DNA of 64,000 nucleotides, taken from contig JAUVWL010000003.1 in assembly GCA_030604135.1 (NCBI GenBank), positions 62,001 to 126,000 on the forward strand. Reading direction: 5' to 3'. The notes under the pieces are model-generated. The model was not told the origin of the DNA. It ran no database searches and worked only from the letters and a program-made list of their open reading frames with translations. How positions within the stretch are numbered: the first letter of the stretch is position 1; every line of letters starts with the position of its first letter. This DNA is from Burkholderiales bacterium. GTDB lineage: Bacteria; Pseudomonadota; Gammaproteobacteria; Burkholderiales; Burkholderiaceae_C. Position numbers and translations under genes: made by a program. Shown here piece by piece: positions 35,986-46,558 of the stretch.

Positions 35986-37176
35986 TCAAACCGCGCAGCG
36001 GCGCAGGGGGAGTGCAGCGATAACGTCTTGCAGCAATGCCGGCGCCAACAGCCAACCGTGCCGGAACAGGCCGTTGATGCGCAGCAGACCGTCTTCGATG
36101 TGGGTGTGCGGCTCGTTGTCAGGCAGGGCGGGGCGCAGGTTGGCCTCCATGTGGACGATGCGTGCCTCGGCCAGGCCGGGGATGGCGCTGTGCGCCGCCG
36201 CCATCAGTTCGGTGGCACTGCGCAGGCTCACGGGGGATCGGTCTTCGCTTTCGATCTCGCTGGCGCCCACGACGAACAGGTCGCCCGGTCGAGGCACGAT
36301 GTAGACGCGGTGCCGCGGGTGCAGCAGCCGCACCGGGCGCCACAACGGAACACCAGGCGCGTGGAGCCAGAGGACTTCGCCCCGCACGCCGCGAACCTTT
36401 GGCATGCTTTCGGATGGGGCGCCGCACGGCGTTCGCTCGGGCCGGGCACCGACCCCGCGCACGTCGATGGCCAGGTCGAAGGCGATCGCTTCGCCATCGG
36501 TCAACGTGATTCGCCTGGGTTCGACGCGGTCCACCCGCTCGCCCCAGCACCAGTGCACGTTCGGCGCATGCACGGCCAAGGCCTGCAGCATGTCGCGCGA
36601 CATGACTTGTGCCTCGTCGGGCAGAAGCCAGGCGTGCAGGTCGGGCGCCACCGCAGGTTCCAGTGCGCTGAGGGCTGAGCGATTGAGCGCTTGCGGCGCA
36701 GGCAGCTCGCTCGCCAGCGCGGTGGCGGCGTCGAGCCGCGCCAGCACGCGCCGCGCCGCGCCCAGGTCGGTGCCGTGGGCCAGCAGCAGGCTGCCGTGTT
36801 GGGCAAACAGGGGCGTGGTGCACCCCTGCGCGCGCAGGGTGTCGGCCACACAGCGCCAGAGTGCGAGTGAGCGCCAGCCCAGGTGCGCCATGGCCGGACC
36901 GGCGTTGTCCAGCTCCGCGATGGGACTGAGCATGCCGGCGGCGGTGAAGCCCGCTGCTCCCCGTTCGGGCTGAGCCAGTCGAAGCCCTTCGACAAGCTCA
37001 GGGTGAACGGAGGGATGGGTTGGTTGTCCGCTCGAAACGCGGCCCACCTCCGGTGCCTGCGGCCCGGGGGCAGGGTCGAACACCGTCACCGCACACCCGG
37101 CCCGACCGAGCTGCCAGGCCAGCAGGCGCCCGAGCACGCCCGCGCCGGCGATGCCGACTTTCAGACTCGTGCCCAT
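35986..37176 (-). CDS. thiO: Glycine oxidase ThiO (FAD-dependent)
   Basis: 396 residues. Oxidises glycine to dehydroglycine for thiazole synthesis. The FAD motif is VGIAGAGVLGRLLAWQLGRAG, and the C-terminal NGLFRHGWLLAPALLQDVI is typical. After the first FAD strand there is an unusual loop (about residues 40-75) that includes HPELVEGL. That loop is encoded by an interspersed palindrome at 36961-37010, and it is not a normal part of ThiO. The reading frame is kept and the following GAAGFTAAGMLSPIAE is normal, so the protein is probably functional. It begins 3 bp after the thiC stop. Operon order thiC-thiO-thiS-thiG-thiDE indicates control by the TPP riboswitch. Confidence 0.9.
   Translation of the reverse strand: MGTSLKVGIAGAGVLGRLLAWQLGRAGCAVTVFDPAPGPQAPEVGRVSSGQPTHPSVHPELVEGLRLAQPERGAAGFTAAGMLSPIAELDNAGPAMAHLGWRSLALWRCVADTLRAQGCTTPLFAQHGSLLLAHGTDLGAARRVLARLDAATALASELPAPQALNRSALSALEPAVAPDLHAWLLPDEAQVMSRDMLQALAVHAPNVHWCWGERVDRVEPRRITLTDGEAIAFDLAIDVRGVGARPERTPCGAPSESMPKVRGVRGEVLWLHAPGVPLWRPVRLLHPRHRVYIVPRPGDLFVVGASEIESEDRSPVSLRSATELMAAAHSAIPGLAEARIVHMEANLRPALPDNEPHTHIEDGLLRINGLFRHGWLLAPALLQDVIAALPLRRCAV
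36961..37010. repeat. Interspersed palindrome inserted in frame in thiO
   Basis: Inverted repeat in which CCGTTCGGGCTGAG (36961-36974) faces CTCAGGGTGAACGG (36997-37010). A second pair of arms, TCGAAG and CTTCGA, lies inside. The arms are nearly complementary (CCGTTC..CTGAG..TCGAAG). Such CTTCGACAAGCTCAGGG palindromes occur in many proteobacterial genomes, usually between genes. Here the unit lies within thiO and is translated as part of an extra loop. Confidence 0.75.
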
Positions 37177-37179
37177 GCT

Positions 37180-39270
<2,091 letters not shown>

Positions 39271-39396
39271 GGTATGAGTGTAGCTGCTCTGGGCTTCGAT
39301 CTTCAATCAAGACCATGCCGACTGTCCAACAACTTGTTCCCGCGCGCGTCATTGTCCTGCTCAAGGCCCGAGCGGTGGAGGACTGGCTGATGGTGC

Positions 39397-40593
39397 TCAG
39401 CGTCTGCGCCCTTCACCGGCTGCTGCTGGTGTCGTCGGCGGTGGCAGCAACGCGAGCTTGTCGCGCCAGACCTGGCGCACGAAGGGATCGGCAATGGTGT
39501 AGACACCGTGGCTGGGGCGAATGACCAGGTGTGCCCCGACCATCTTGTCGACCACCTTCTGTACTTGCGAGGCATCAACCGGGCTGCCGATGCGCTGGGC
39601 GTAGAAAGCGAGCGACTCGGCACCGAACACCCCGGAGATTCCCTGGTCGCCACCGGCAGCGATGCGTTCGAACACGGCTTTGCCCAGTTCGCCGAGGTCT
39701 TCCACCGCCTTGAGGTCGGTATCGGCCACGGCGCCGGCCAGGGTGGAACAGATGATCTGCCAGGCGGTGTCTGTGTCGGTGCCGCTGACCTGTTGCAATT
39801 GGCGCAGGGCCTTGAGCAGTTCTTCGGGGCGGTGGCCCAGGGTCTGAAAACCAGCCCAGGCTGCGTCCAGGCTGGGCAGGACCGCCCTGGACTGGGTACC
39901 TATGCGCTCCAGCTGCCATTGAACGAAGTCCTTGCCCAGCACCTGGTAGGACGCCGAGAGTGCGCCCGCAAAGGGTTGCGATCGCCGCGTTGTCATCTCG
40001 GCCAGCAGCGAGCGATGGGACCCGGTGCCGATGAAGAAGAAGCGGCCCGGCGTGCCCGGTTTGGCATTGACCGCGTCGCGTGAAGCCTTCAGTGCGTGCA
40101 GCAGCGACTGGCCCTCTTCGGTACCCAGGGCCTGCTGCACTTCGTCGATGATCACAACGACATGGGTCCCGGCCTTCTCGACCAGTGTGTCGAAGGCCTG
40201 GGCCAGCGTGGTGCCGCCGGGCTCACCCAGCTTGTCCAGTTGCAGGCCTAGGCTCAACCCGCCGGCACCAATGGTCAGGCCCTTGAGCCGCTGCAGCAGG
40301 CTCGAGCCTGGGGTCTGAAGTTGAAGCAGGGTATGGCGCACAGCTTCGTGCACCAGGGTTGCGGGGTTCTTGGTCCGGTCGGCCCACAGGTCCACGTAGA
40401 TGACCAGGGCGCCGCGCGACTCCAGCGCCGGAATCAGATCCTGGCGCAGAAAGGTTGTCTTGCCCACGCGCCGGATGCCCGAGAGAAACACGCCTGAACG
40501 TGCACTTTCGTCCAGTGGCCCAGGGTTGAGCAACTGCTCGGCCATCTGAGCGGCATAGCCTTCACGGTGGAACAGGGGGTCTTGATGAGCCAT
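39397..40593 (-). CDS. AAA family ATPase with Walker A motif (Orc/STAND-like)
   Basis: 398 residues from the ATG at 40593 (an ATG at 40611 is also possible; neither has a clear ribosome site). Walker A GIRRVGKTTF at about residue 37, Walker B VVVIIDEVQQ, then RFFFIGTGSHRSLL as a sensor-like strand. The C-terminal half looks helical and winged-helix-like (DASQVQKVVDKMVGAHLVIRP). The overall form is that of Orc1/Cdc6-like or STAND ATPases often found in accessory islands, but no defence partner gene is next to it. Its upstream region is AT-rich and holds a long palindrome (40622-40648). The function is unknown. Confidence 0.75.
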   Translation of the reverse strand: MAHQDPLFHREGYAAQMAEQLLNPGPLDESARSGVFLSGIRRVGKTTFLRQDLIPALESRGALVIYVDLWADRTKNPATLVHEAVRHTLLQLQTPGSSLLQRLKGLTIGAGGLSLGLQLDKLGEPGGTTLAQAFDTLVEKAGTHVVVIIDEVQQALGTEEGQSLLHALKASRDAVNAKPGTPGRFFFIGTGSHRSLLAEMTTRRSQPFAGALSASYQVLGKDFVQWQLERIGTQSRAVLPSLDAAWAGFQTLGHRPEELLKALRQLQQVSGTDTDTAWQIICSTLAGAVADTDLKAVEDLGELGKAVFERIAAGGDQGISGVFGAESLAFYAQRIGSPVDASQVQKVVDKMVGAHLVIRPSHGVYTIADPFVRQVWRDKLALLPPPTTPAAAGEGRRR

Positions 40594-40621
40594 GTTATTA
40601 AAAAATACCATAGTCAGGTAA

Positions 40622-40648
40622 TTATCTTATTTTAGTAAAATGAGATAA
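40622..40648. promoter_or_regulatory. 27-bp AT-rich palindrome upstream of the ATPase gene
   Basis: A near-perfect dyad: arms begin TTATCT and end AGATAA, with ATTTTA facing TAAAAT around a central G; only one pair of positions mismatches besides the centre. It lies 30 to 55 bp before the ATPase start, in a strikingly AT-rich patch (about 40595-40650) of otherwise GC-rich DNA. This suggests an operator overlapping the promoter. Confidence 0.6.
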
Positions 40649-40723
40649 AACGCAGATGACGTGTTTCTAACCAGGGTGTTCCAGCCGGTCTCGCCCTGGC
40701 CCACGGCCCATCGCCCGAAGCTG

Positions 40724-41698
40724 TCACCGGCGCTGGTTCTGACGCGCAGCGGTCATGACGTCCCTGAGAGCAGGAAACAGGGTGTCGCGTTGCCAGGCGT
40801 CCATGCGTTGGCTGAAAGCCTGGCCAATCTGCTTGTCCAGGGCCCTGATTCGCTGGCGCTGTGCGGATGCCTCAATCGCCGATGCCCTGGCGAGTTCATC
40901 GTGTGAGAGCTGTTGTGTCAGCTCGCCCACGAGCTGGGGCATGTAGGCTTCCAGGGACACCTGGCTGCGCATTTCGGCCGTGAAGCCCTGGAAGCGTTCT
41001 GGGCGATCCGGCAGCCGGTTGGCGGCTTCTGTGAAGCGGTCAATGGCGCGCAGCCTCATCTCGAACATCTGTGCCCCCCAGGCTGCCACGCTGGTCGCGG
41101 CCAGCAACTGCCGGGCCGCCGCCTCATGCGCGTTGGCGGGTTGCCACTCGGGCGTCACACTGGCCGGATCTGCCGACGGGCGTTCGCTGGCCAGCCAGGT
41201 CTGGGTGAGTCGGCTCAGGTCCCGTCGGGTGCGGTCGAGCATGGCGTACTCCACCCGGTCCAGGGCCGGTTGCAGCCGATGAACCATCCATTGCCCGTCG
41301 GATGAGCGGTAGTAGTCGAGCAAGGTGCTCACGTCCTCCGACGACGCCTGTGTGAGGTAGATGTCCTGGACCAGAACGCTCAGTTGCCCCGGCCAGGCGT
41401 ACATGCGCGCCATCACCTCGGCCAGATCCTTGCCCAGCTGTTCGCGGGTTGACGGCGACAGATCTTGCCAGGCAGGCGAATTGACGGCCAGCTGCATCTG
41501 GCCGGCAAAGGTGTCGCGCAGTCCGGCCAGCTTGCCAGACCAGTCTTCCAGGGCGATCAAGGCTTCCACGTCTTTCAGGTTCGGGGTGGCCCGTGACGCT
41601 GCGGTTGGCGCTGTCGGGGCGGCCGAGTGCTGGGCGAACACGGTTGTGCCCGACCCCAGGGCCAGGGCGATGATGACTGCGGCACAGGTGAGCTTCAT
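40724..41698 (-). CDS. Exported DUF2059-like protein of unknown function
   Basis: 324 residues. The signal peptide covers about residues 1-22 (MKLTCAAVIIALALGSGTTVFA). The rest is helical and hydrophilic. The section SSEDVSTLLDYYRSSDGQWMVHRLQPAL is like the DUF2059 core (helix, FY..S..G, helix). It overlaps the WG-repeat gene by 4 bases and is probably the last gene of the minus-strand operon. It is predicted to be periplasmic; function unknown. Confidence 0.65.
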   Translation of the reverse strand: MKLTCAAVIIALALGSGTTVFAQHSAAPTAPTAASRATPNLKDVEALIALEDWSGKLAGLRDTFAGQMQLAVNSPAWQDLSPSTREQLGKDLAEVMARMYAWPGQLSVLVQDIYLTQASSEDVSTLLDYYRSSDGQWMVHRLQPALDRVEYAMLDRTRRDLSRLTQTWLASERPSADPASVTPEWQPANAHEAAARQLLAATSVAAWGAQMFEMRLRAIDRFTEAANRLPDRPERFQGFTAEMRSQVSLEAYMPQLVGELTQQLSHDELARASAIEASAQRQRIRALDKQIGQAFSQRMDAWQRDTLFPALRDVMTAARQNQRR

Positions 41699-44577
41699 GG
41701 TGTTTCCTTTGTGCCCTGGCGACGGGCAGAGACTCTGGCAATGCGCTGGTACAGGGGCACCCAGGCCAGCACGTAGAGGGCTGGCGCCAGAGACATCAGT
41801 CCCAGGCCGGGGTTGGGCGTGTCGCCGAAGAAGGCACGCCAGATCCAGTAAAGCTCGGCAATGCCGATCAGCAGACCGGTGGCCAGGGCCATGGGCCAGC
41901 CGTCCATCCGCCAGACCTGAATGACAACCAAGACATGGAAGAGGATGGCAAGGACACTGAGCAGCGCATTGATCAGGACTGCCACCACCGGACGGCTTTC
42001 CAGCCAACCGGTCAGGCCCCGGTGCCCGGTCGCCTCCTTGGACCGGGCAAATACCAGGTTCTTCATCACCCAGCCACCCAGGCGCAATGCGTGGCCGACA
42101 CGCTTGAGGGGCTTGTCCGGCCGCTCGGCAACCAGCTGGAACAGGGGGCTGGCGCGCAACTCATCGGCGCGGGCCAGTGTTTCCAAGAGGCTTGCCTTGA
42201 GTTCGGCTGCACGTTTGGCAGGGTCGGGAAGCTCCACACCCGAGCCCAGCAGTTCCTGCAGGATGGCCGGGGGCACATGCTCTCTGGCCGAAGGCGTTCG
42301 TTGCAAGGCCTTCAGGCACACGGCCGTGGTGCGCAGATGTTCGGGCACCTCATGCAGCCGCCAGCCGCTGTTGCTCACATGGGCCAGGCAGACAGCTTCA
42401 TCGAGCATGTCGGCTGGCACCTGGGTGAAGGCCAGGCGGTTCTGCTCTACCGCTCGGGCGTAGCGCTCGGTGGTCATGAGGCGTCTGGGCACTGACCTGA
42501 CGGCCCAGCTGTCGGCCTGAAGGGCGGCATGGATCACGCCTTGGCTCAGGTGCTCGCGGGGCAGGGCCTGCAGGGCCTCAGGGTGGCGCGAGACAAGGTC
42601 GATGGATGCTGCCTCGTCCGGTGGGGGCGGCACGCCGGGTTGGCCTGTCCGCGCGCGCAGCGCCAGGGCCAGGGCGTCCACGCTCGGCGCCACCAGCAAC
42701 CAGTTCTCCCACCAGACATCCCCATCGCCGGAGTCGCTGGCATGGTGCAGGCAGACCCAGAGTTGCCGGTGCTCGGACAGGCGGCTATCGTCGCCCGGCA
42801 GAGGTCTGGTCAGGGGAACAGCCCAGCCCACGGGTTGCAGGTGGCTGTCCTGCCAGCCAGCCCATTCGGGCAGCACATCGGGGGGACCATAACGATCGGT
42901 CAGGACCTGGCGCAATTCGTCGTGCAGCTGCGCACTGTGAGCAGACCATTCCCCGGTCAGGAACTCATCGTCGGCGCTGTGCGTTTCACCCAGGTAGTGA
43001 CGAGAGAGGCGCCGTTCGGCGCGCAGCAGGCGTGCCATGCGCCGTGTCTCGCGGCGGGCACTGCGCCAGTCGGAGTCTGCCGCCGAGGCACCCTCGTCGC
43101 CGTCATCGCCCGGCTCTACTTCGTCTTCCCAGTCCTCATCGTCGCTTTCGTCGTCCTCGTCTCGGGGGCCTGGCATGGGTTCGAGCGTCTGGCCACTGGC
43201 AGCCTGGTGCAGGCGTTCCTCGATCAGTGCGCACAGCTGCTCGGCCAGCGGTGCGATACCCGCCACCTCGCTGATGGTTTCCAGCACCTGTGCCGTGTGC
43301 GGGGTGTAGTAGGCCTGTACCGGTCCCAGGCCTTGCGCGCTGATCGACCAGACCTCGCCCGCCGCCGTGTGCAGGCTGGCCCGGTCGGGTGCCAGGTGCA
43401 CACGGGCTTGTTCCTGAAACTCGCCGTCCACCCAGACCAGATCACCCGCCTGGTCGATGAATGTGACCCAGGGGGTGTTCAGGTACTCGGGGTGCAGCCG
43501 GTCATCTGCGCCCGTCAGTGGCTCCCGCAGGTTCGGCGGCATGGGCACGATGCGACCATCGGTGTGCAGCAGCGCCCAGTTGCGCTCCTGCGCGGGCTGG
43601 TCTCCATGGGCTTTGACACGGTCCAGCCGCACAATGGCCACCCGGGCCTGGGGCCGGAAGTCGCTGGCCATGCACAGCCGCGCAGCGGGCTCCATGCGCT
43701 CGCCATTGGCCCGGTAGTACTGGGTCCAAGCCCGGGCCAGACCGCACGATCGGTGCTCGCCGATGCTGCGGCCAGAAGGGATGCAGATCTGCCCCTGCGT
43801 GTTGACGAAGCCGCGCTCGTGGTTGCCCTTGGCCACCAGAAAGCTGGCCAGCCCATCGTCGTCGAACGACTCGATGCGCCAGTCCCGTTGCGGCTCCAGC
43901 ACCCACTGGCCCCGTGTGTCGATCAGTCCGTATTGGTGGTAGTCGAGCGTGGCTGCCGTGACCGCATGTTCACCAAAGGGCCTGGCATTGCCGAAGGTGG
44001 GCTCGATGACCCACCGACCTTCCCGGTCAACGAAGCCGACGCGTCGTTGTCCCCCCTTGACCGCCCACTCGCGTTTGCCCGCCCAGGCCAGGCCCTCGCG
44101 GCCCATCTCGCCCAGCTCGTCGTGCTCCTTGTTGCTGGTGAAGGCGCCGCTCTCGTCAATGAAACGCCAGCCCTTGCCGGGCAGTTTGACCGCCGCCACA
44201 CCGTGCCGGAACGGACGGGACTCCTCGTAGCGGGCCTCGATCAGGACCTGTCCGTCCATGCGTATGTAGCCCCACAGGCCGTTCTGGCGGAAGCGCGCCA
44301 TGCCGTTGGCTGCAGCGTTGCGTGTGTCGTCGTATTGCGGTGGTACGCGCCATTGGCCGTGGGTGTCGATGAAGCCCCAGCGGCCATCGAGAGCCTGCGC
44401 CGAACTGTAGAACACGCCGTCCACCGGCTCCGAATCGAAGGCACGGACAGCGAGGAATCCATCGGTTGACCCCAGGTAGTGGCCTTGCGCATCGATCAGC
44501 AGGCTTCGCCACGACTGGCGGTTAGGAAAACAGATGGCCAACTGGTGTGGCATGACCGGTTTGGCGGAGATGAGCAT
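41695..44577 (-). CDS. Large WG-repeat membrane protein
   Basis: 960 residues. The N-terminal part (about 40-330) has at least five WG-type repeats, e.g. GRWGFIDTHGQWRVPPQYD, GLWGYIRMDGQVLIEARYE, GKGWRFIDESG, RRVGFVDREGRWVIEPTF and QYGLIDTRGQWVLEPQ. A highly acidic segment follows (about 495-525, DEDDESDDEDWEDEVEPGDD). Then come repeated helical motifs of the DUF4116 kind (HPEALQALP, CLAHVSNSGWRLHEVPEHLR) and a C-terminal membrane region with three to four helices. WG-repeat proteins are often found near secretion-linked or toxin/immunity genes. The start at 44577 is preceded by AGGGAA. Function unknown. Confidence 0.75.
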   Translation of the reverse strand: MLISAKPVMPHQLAICFPNRQSWRSLLIDAQGHYLGSTDGFLAVRAFDSEPVDGVFYSSAQALDGRWGFIDTHGQWRVPPQYDDTRNAAANGMARFRQNGLWGYIRMDGQVLIEARYEESRPFRHGVAAVKLPGKGWRFIDESGAFTSNKEHDELGEMGREGLAWAGKREWAVKGGQRRVGFVDREGRWVIEPTFGNARPFGEHAVTAATLDYHQYGLIDTRGQWVLEPQRDWRIESFDDDGLASFLVAKGNHERGFVNTQGQICIPSGRSIGEHRSCGLARAWTQYYRANGERMEPAARLCMASDFRPQARVAIVRLDRVKAHGDQPAQERNWALLHTDGRIVPMPPNLREPLTGADDRLHPEYLNTPWVTFIDQAGDLVWVDGEFQEQARVHLAPDRASLHTAAGEVWSISAQGLGPVQAYYTPHTAQVLETISEVAGIAPLAEQLCALIEERLHQAASGQTLEPMPGPRDEDDESDDEDWEDEVEPGDDGDEGASAADSDWRSARRETRRMARLLRAERRLSRHYLGETHSADDEFLTGEWSAHSAQLHDELRQVLTDRYGPPDVLPEWAGWQDSHLQPVGWAVPLTRPLPGDDSRLSEHRQLWVCLHHASDSGDGDVWWENWLLVAPSVDALALALRARTGQPGVPPPPDEAASIDLVSRHPEALQALPREHLSQGVIHAALQADSWAVRSVPRRLMTTERYARAVEQNRLAFTQVPADMLDEAVCLAHVSNSGWRLHEVPEHLRTTAVCLKALQRTPSAREHVPPAILQELLGSGVELPDPAKRAAELKASLLETLARADELRASPLFQLVAERPDKPLKRVGHALRLGGWVMKNLVFARSKEATGHRGLTGWLESRPVVAVLINALLSVLAILFHVLVVIQVWRMDGWPMALATGLLIGIAELYWIWRAFFGDTPNPGLGLMSLAPALYVLAWVPLYQRIARVSARRQGTKETP

Positions 44578-44605
44578 CTGACGCTTTCCCTGGTGAAAGT
44601 GATGG

Positions 44606-45088
44606 TTATGGCGATGGGTGAGACGTGGCCCCGGCAGGGCATACAAACAGCTCTTCGGCGCAGCGCGTGCCCAGGCAGTGTGTGTCGTTCAGATAGGCGA
44701 TCTCCCCCTGGCTCAGACCGCCGACATACTTCAAGCCGCCCAGCACCGTCGGTGGCGGGTGGGGAGTGGGCGCACAGTGGCGCGCCTGCAGCCAATGGTC
44801 TGTGGCGGCCACGCGCCACTCATGCCTGTGCACGCTGGCGGCCATCAGGGCAGCGGTGGCGACCAGGCAGGCCACCAGCGGCCAGACGCTCCGGGCGCGA
44901 ACGCTGTGGCGCACCAGCACCAGGCAGGCGACCAGCACGCCGAGCAGCAGCACAAGGCTGCCCAGGTGGACCACCATGCGGTAGCCGGCGCCGTACCATG
45001 GCATCACGTAGAGCGCCGTGACCATGGCATGCAGTGCCAGCATGGCCCAGGCACCCTGCACGACACGCGGGCCTTGCTCACTGCCCAC
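44606..45088 (-). CDS. Small membrane protein of unknown function
   Basis: 160 residues with a GTG start overlapping the end of the DUF4304-like gene by 11 bases. Three membrane helices are likely (about 14-30, 37-58 and 68-85). The C-terminal part is soluble, with three cysteines (HCAPTPH, HCLGTRCAEELFVC). The conserved-looking end GEIAYLNDTHCLG.RC may be periplasmic and disulfide-linked. No family recognised. It is part of the minus-strand operon, 28 bp upstream of the WG-repeat gene. Confidence 0.6.
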   Translation of the reverse strand: MGSEQGPRVVQGAWAMLALHAMVTALYVMPWYGAGYRMVVHLGSLVLLLGVLVACLVLVRHSVRARSVWPLVACLVATAALMAASVHRHEWRVAATDHWLQARHCAPTPHPPPTVLGGLKYVGGLSQGEIAYLNDTHCLGTRCAEELFVCPAGATSHPSP

Positions 45089-46055
45089 GAAGGACTGCCT
45101 GTGCGGTCGAGCGCAGGCGCTGGATGTGCGCGTCTGCGATCTGGCGGGTGGCGTGTATGGCGGCGGCCCGGGAGTGACGATCGAAAAAGGGGAGCAGATG
45201 CTGCTGCAGTTCGCTGCGAAGCCATGCGCCCATCCGGTCGTGCGTGTGCGCAGCCAGGATGTAGCGGCTGAAGTGTTTGGAGTGCCCGCTGATCACCCAG
45301 GTGTCTGACACCAGCCACCAGACCGGTGGCCGAACGGGAAGGGTAGGCTCGGGGTGAGCAGGCGTTGGCACATGAATGGCCAGCATGCCTTCCACGTTCG
45401 GAAAGGTCCGGGCGTCGTTGCCCACGCCGCGAAGCAAGTAGGCTTGCGTGATACCGTTTTCCAGGGTCCTGAACAGATCGCCTTCGTGTGCCACAAAGCC
45501 TGCTGCGCAGAGCACCTCAGACACGTGATCGGTCCACAGCGCCTGGAACTCACCCTCGAAGTCCCGGCCGAAACCGGGAATGAGGGCGCGCAACTGCGGC
45601 GCCAGCTGACCAGGACCCTGGGTGAGCAGTTGCTTGAGGTGTTCCACGTGCTGCAGGCTGGTGGCCCAGTGCAGCAGTGGTAGGACGTAGCGCTGTAGTT
45701 CCAGTTCAACCAGCTCGCCGAGTGTCTGAGCGTTGCCAGCGTCCAGGTAGAACCAGGCATCGCTGCTGACCTTCAGGTAGCCCAAGCGGCAGCGAAAGCC
45801 GGTGAAGGGAAGGTCTTGGTCGACCTGGGGGTCCCACGCGGCGATTTCGAAGGTAAAGCTGCGATGAGGCGAGTTGCGGCAGTTGCCCTGTGCGTGGAGA
45901 TATACCCCCTGGCGCACCCCGCCCGTTTCGTGCACAAAGCGTGCCGGGGTTTCGAGGCGCAAGCCCGCCGCCCTCAATATGGGGGCCACATGCTCTTTTT
46001 TGAAAGTCTGGAACAGAGTCGTGAGGTCAGCCTCGGCGCCGACTGGGTTGGGCAT
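45078..46055 (-). CDS. DUF4304-like protein
   Basis: 325 residues from the ATG at 46055, which has GGGAAGG upstream. The first 100 residues have the DUF4304 pattern: a helix TTLFQTFKKEHVAPILRAAGLR, then FVHETGGVRQGVYLHAQGN and FTFEIAAWD. A second block (about 160-300) repeats the idea with LWTDHVSEVLCAAGFVAHEGDLFRTLENGITQAYLL, suggesting an internal duplication. DUF4304 proteins are frequently found near secreted toxins, but function is unknown. It lies 5 bp downstream of the frameshifted gene, in the same operon. Confidence 0.6.
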   Translation of the reverse strand: MPNPVGAEADLTTLFQTFKKEHVAPILRAAGLRLETPARFVHETGGVRQGVYLHAQGNCRNSPHRSFTFEIAAWDPQVDQDLPFTGFRCRLGYLKVSSDAWFYLDAGNAQTLGELVELELQRYVLPLLHWATSLQHVEHLKQLLTQGPGQLAPQLRALIPGFGRDFEGEFQALWTDHVSEVLCAAGFVAHEGDLFRTLENGITQAYLLRGVGNDARTFPNVEGMLAIHVPTPAHPEPTLPVRPPVWWLVSDTWVISGHSKHFSRYILAAHTHDRMGAWLRSELQQHLLPFFDRHSRAAAIHATRQIADAHIQRLRSTAQAVLRGQ

Positions 46056-46060
46056 GATCG

Positions 46061-46542
46061 TCACCTTCCCACTGGGCTTGCATCCTGCAGCCCGCCATTG
46101 ACCTGGGCAAGTTGGACCTGCCAGCGGGGCGCCAGATGGTTCATGGCGACGGTGTGTGCAGCAATGGACAAAGGGTCTGCCTTGAGTGCATCGGTCATCG
46201 CAGCCGCAACCCGGGTCTGGCCACCCATGTTGGCCGCCATCGACAAGGTGGCCATCTGCGCTAGCGCCGATCGTGGATGGATACCTGCTGCCCAGTTGGC
46301 GTGGGGCAACGCGGTCGCAAACGCCCGGCGCATGGCCTCGAACTGTCCTGCCGCAATGGCATCCTTGCGTCCTTGCAAGTGGGTCTCCTGCGCATCGGTC
46401 TCCTACGCGACAGCAGGGCCACAATGGCTTCGCTCCCTTCCGACGTTCTGTCATCCGTGCGCGCCAGTTCACACCCCGGCGGAGTCGGAGCCAGTGGATC
46501 CGATGCTGCCAGCGCCGACAACAGCCATGCTGCGTTTTTCAT
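46061..46542 (-). pseudogene. Frameshifted gene in the WG/DKNYY operon
   Basis: A correct start (ATG at 46540-46542 with AGGGAGC upstream) begins a frame MKNAAWLLSALAAS..EGSEAIVALLSR. The protein-like continuation is in another frame: ETDAQETHLQGRKDAIAAGQ..FATALPHANWAAG and so on to the stop at 46061. A stop codon at 46403-46405 separates that frame from its own upstream part. The two pieces together would give about 160 residues. A shift must lie at about 46380-46402, near a direct repeat GGTCTCCT. It is a broken gene, a sequencing error or, less likely, programmed frameshifting. No family recognised. Confidence 0.55.
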
Positions 46543-46558
46543 TGTTGTGCTCCCTGTC

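Noticed and set aside
39397..40648. Idea that the ATPase and the adjacent operon form a phage defence island
   Set aside because: No nuclease, transposase, integrase or known defence gene is visible; only the AT-rich operator and the ATPase are suggestive.
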